DNA of 64,000 nt, taken from positions 165,636 through 229,635 of the forward strand of contig RZWH01000006.1 in the NCBI GenBank assembly GCA_004005435.1. Direction: 5' to 3'. The notes under the pieces are model-generated. The model was not told where the DNA came from and did not search any database. It was given only the letters and a program-made list of their open reading frames with translations. Position numbers and translations under genes: made by a program. Shown in pieces: positions 62,859 to 64,000 of this stretch (positions within the stretch are counted from its first letter, which is position 1; each line of letters starts with the position of its first letter). This DNA is from Rhodobacteraceae bacterium CCMM004. GTDB lineage: Bacteria > Pseudomonadota > Alphaproteobacteria > Rhodobacterales > Rhodobacteraceae.

Positions 62859-63494
62859 ATGTTGCCGTTCCGTTCCCTCGCCAGTCTTGTCGCTGCGCTG
62901 TTGCTCTTGGCCGCCTGCGCGGCCGAGGATCTGTCGCAGCCGGTGAAGCCCATCGGCGACTTCCGCCTCGGTCACAACATCGTCGTCGCGCCGCAGCCCC
63001 AGCAGGGGCCGTTCTCGCGCGATGCCACGGCCGAAGAGCTGACCGGCGCCCTGGCCGACACCATCGATCGCCGGCTCGGCCGCTTCGACGGCGACGGGCT
63101 CTATCACCTGGGTGTCCATATCGGCGCCTACGTCCTGGCCCAGCCTGGCCTGCCGGTGGTCTATACGCCCAGGTCGGTCCTGATGTTCGAGGTCACGGTC
63201 TACGACAACGAGACCCAGGAGAAGCTGAACGACAAGCCGCACCGGATCACCGCCTTCGAAGGACTGGAGAACACGGCGCCGATCATCGGGTCGGGACTGG
63301 CACGCGGCAAGGAGGAACAGCTCGAGAACCTCGCCCGCGAGGGGGCACGCCTGATCGAGGCGTGGCTGCGCGAGAACGAGGCGTGGTTCGAGCCCGATCC
63401 CGACGGCGGCCGGACGCCCTTCGACCGCGACGCGGAGCGGGCGCGCCTGGCCGTGCGCAGCGGCGCCGTATCCGGCGTCGGGGCGTCGAACTGA
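62859..63494 (+). CDS. Lipoprotein, unknown function
   Basis: A 211-residue lipoprotein. The signal ends in LAAC with lipidated Cys20 ([20 protein letters not shown]). The mature protein has strand-rich blocks [58 protein letters not shown], and a helical C-terminus. It is reminiscent of Rhodobacterales lipoproteins of unknown role. The ATG at 62859 is preferred over an upstream start in the M48 gene region. Its nearest neighbour downstream is tuf, 90 bp away. Confidence 0.75.
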   Translation: MLPFRSLASLVAALLLLAACAAEDLSQPVKPIGDFRLGHNIVVAPQPQQGPFSRDATAEELTGALADTIDRRLGRFDGDGLYHLGVHIGAYVLAQPGLPVVYTPRSVLMFEVTVYDNETQEKLNDKPHRITAFEGLENTAPIIGSGLARGKEEQLENLAREGARLIEAWLRENEAWFEPDPDGGRTPFDRDAERARLAVRSGAVSGVGASN

Positions 63495-63497
63495 CGC

Positions 63498-63525
63498 TTG
63501 AACTCTCGAAATCTCGCCGTTAGAG
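63498..63525 (+). promoter_or_regulatory. Candidate tuf promoter
   Basis: TTGAAC at 63498-63503 and TTAGAG at 63520-63525 are spaced by 16 bp, in the 90-bp gap before tuf. The match to the sigma-70 consensus is moderate at the -10 box. Transcription from here would begin about 50 bases before the start codon. Confidence 0.35.
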
Positions 63526-63540
63526 AGCGCGCGATGACGA

Positions 63541-63559
63541 GGGGGCCATGACGGCCCCC
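63541..63559 (+). other. Hairpin in the tuf leader
   Basis: GGGGGCC at 63541 pairs with GGCCCCC ending at 63559 around a five-base loop (ATGAC). It would fold at the 5' end of the tuf message, about 25 bases before the ATG. It may affect translation or message stability. It is not followed by a T-run. Confidence 0.45.
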
Positions 63560-63584
63560 GCACAAGGACGAGGCGAGACGCCCC

Positions 63585-64000
<416 letters not shown>

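Overview
The window is GC-rich DNA (roughly 70 percent G+C by eye) from an alphaproteobacterium of the order Rhodobacterales (Rhodobacter/Paracoccus/Roseobacter relatives). Support for this comes from blocks of gene order typical of the group: pgsA-moaD-moaE; ubiA back to back with rsmE; folK-rpoZ-rsh-DUF2062-pdxJ-acpS-lepB-rnc-era-DUF1491-recO; pckA divergent from chvI-chvG-hprK-rapZ-EIIA-HPr; and the pduO-etfB-etfA group. A methylsuccinyl-CoA dehydrogenase with a long N-terminal extension also fits. No tRNA, rRNA, CRISPR array, prophage, integrase or insertion sequence was found. The window is ordinary core chromosome, cut at both ends (fadH at the left, tuf at the right).

Layout. 1-9.5 kb: fadH (partial), phospholipid synthesis (pgsA), molybdopterin synthase (moaD, moaE), a cation antiporter, an OmpA/BON envelope protein, ubiA, and the rsmE-GNAT-membrane protein-gshA run. 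9.6-14 kb: a tightly overlapping leftward operon, pyrB - unknown - unknown - pyrC-like - plsY - secreted protein. Its dihydroorotase homologue lacks the metal-binding HxH pair. 14-21.3 kb: uracil-DNA glycosylase, YghU-type GST, moaB, and an RND efflux adaptor and pump. 21.3-27.7 kb: DsbD-N protein, YqgE, RNase HI, methyltransferase, DUF3429, ispH, cytochrome c, YqaA. 27.7-38 kb: NYN protein and the long folK...recO housekeeping run. 38-46 kb: small envelope and membrane proteins, mcd, a TauE-type transporter, a 51-residue lipoprotein and pckA. 46-51.7 kb: the ChvGI two-component system joined to a regulatory PTS (HprK, RapZ, EIIA-Man, HPr) and an acyltransferase. 51.9-57.4 kb: 3-hydroxybutyryl-CoA dehydrogenase, a DUF6473 protein, ETF subunits, cobalamin adenosyltransferase and an SDR. 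57.5-64 kb: SH3 protein, parC, DUF898/M48 pair, lipoprotein and the start of tuf.

Metabolic theme. pckA, mcd (ethylmalonyl-CoA pathway), hbd, etfAB and a B12 adenosyltransferase together fit growth on organic acids and C2/C4 units. The ChvGI/HprK/HPr block is the likely sensor of carbon and envelope state.

The most unusual signal lies outside genes. A family of roughly 125-bp elements has inverted ends close to GGGCAGCGCCGTCCCGCC / GGCGGGACGGCGCTGCCC and an internal conserved core. The elements sit in every tail-to-tail gene gap longer than 200 bp in the window and nowhere else that I saw. One pair of ends shows a compensating change. A second, unrelated family consists of paired perfect palindromes (24.49, 24.66 and 36.85 kb). 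Neither is explained by the annotated genes.
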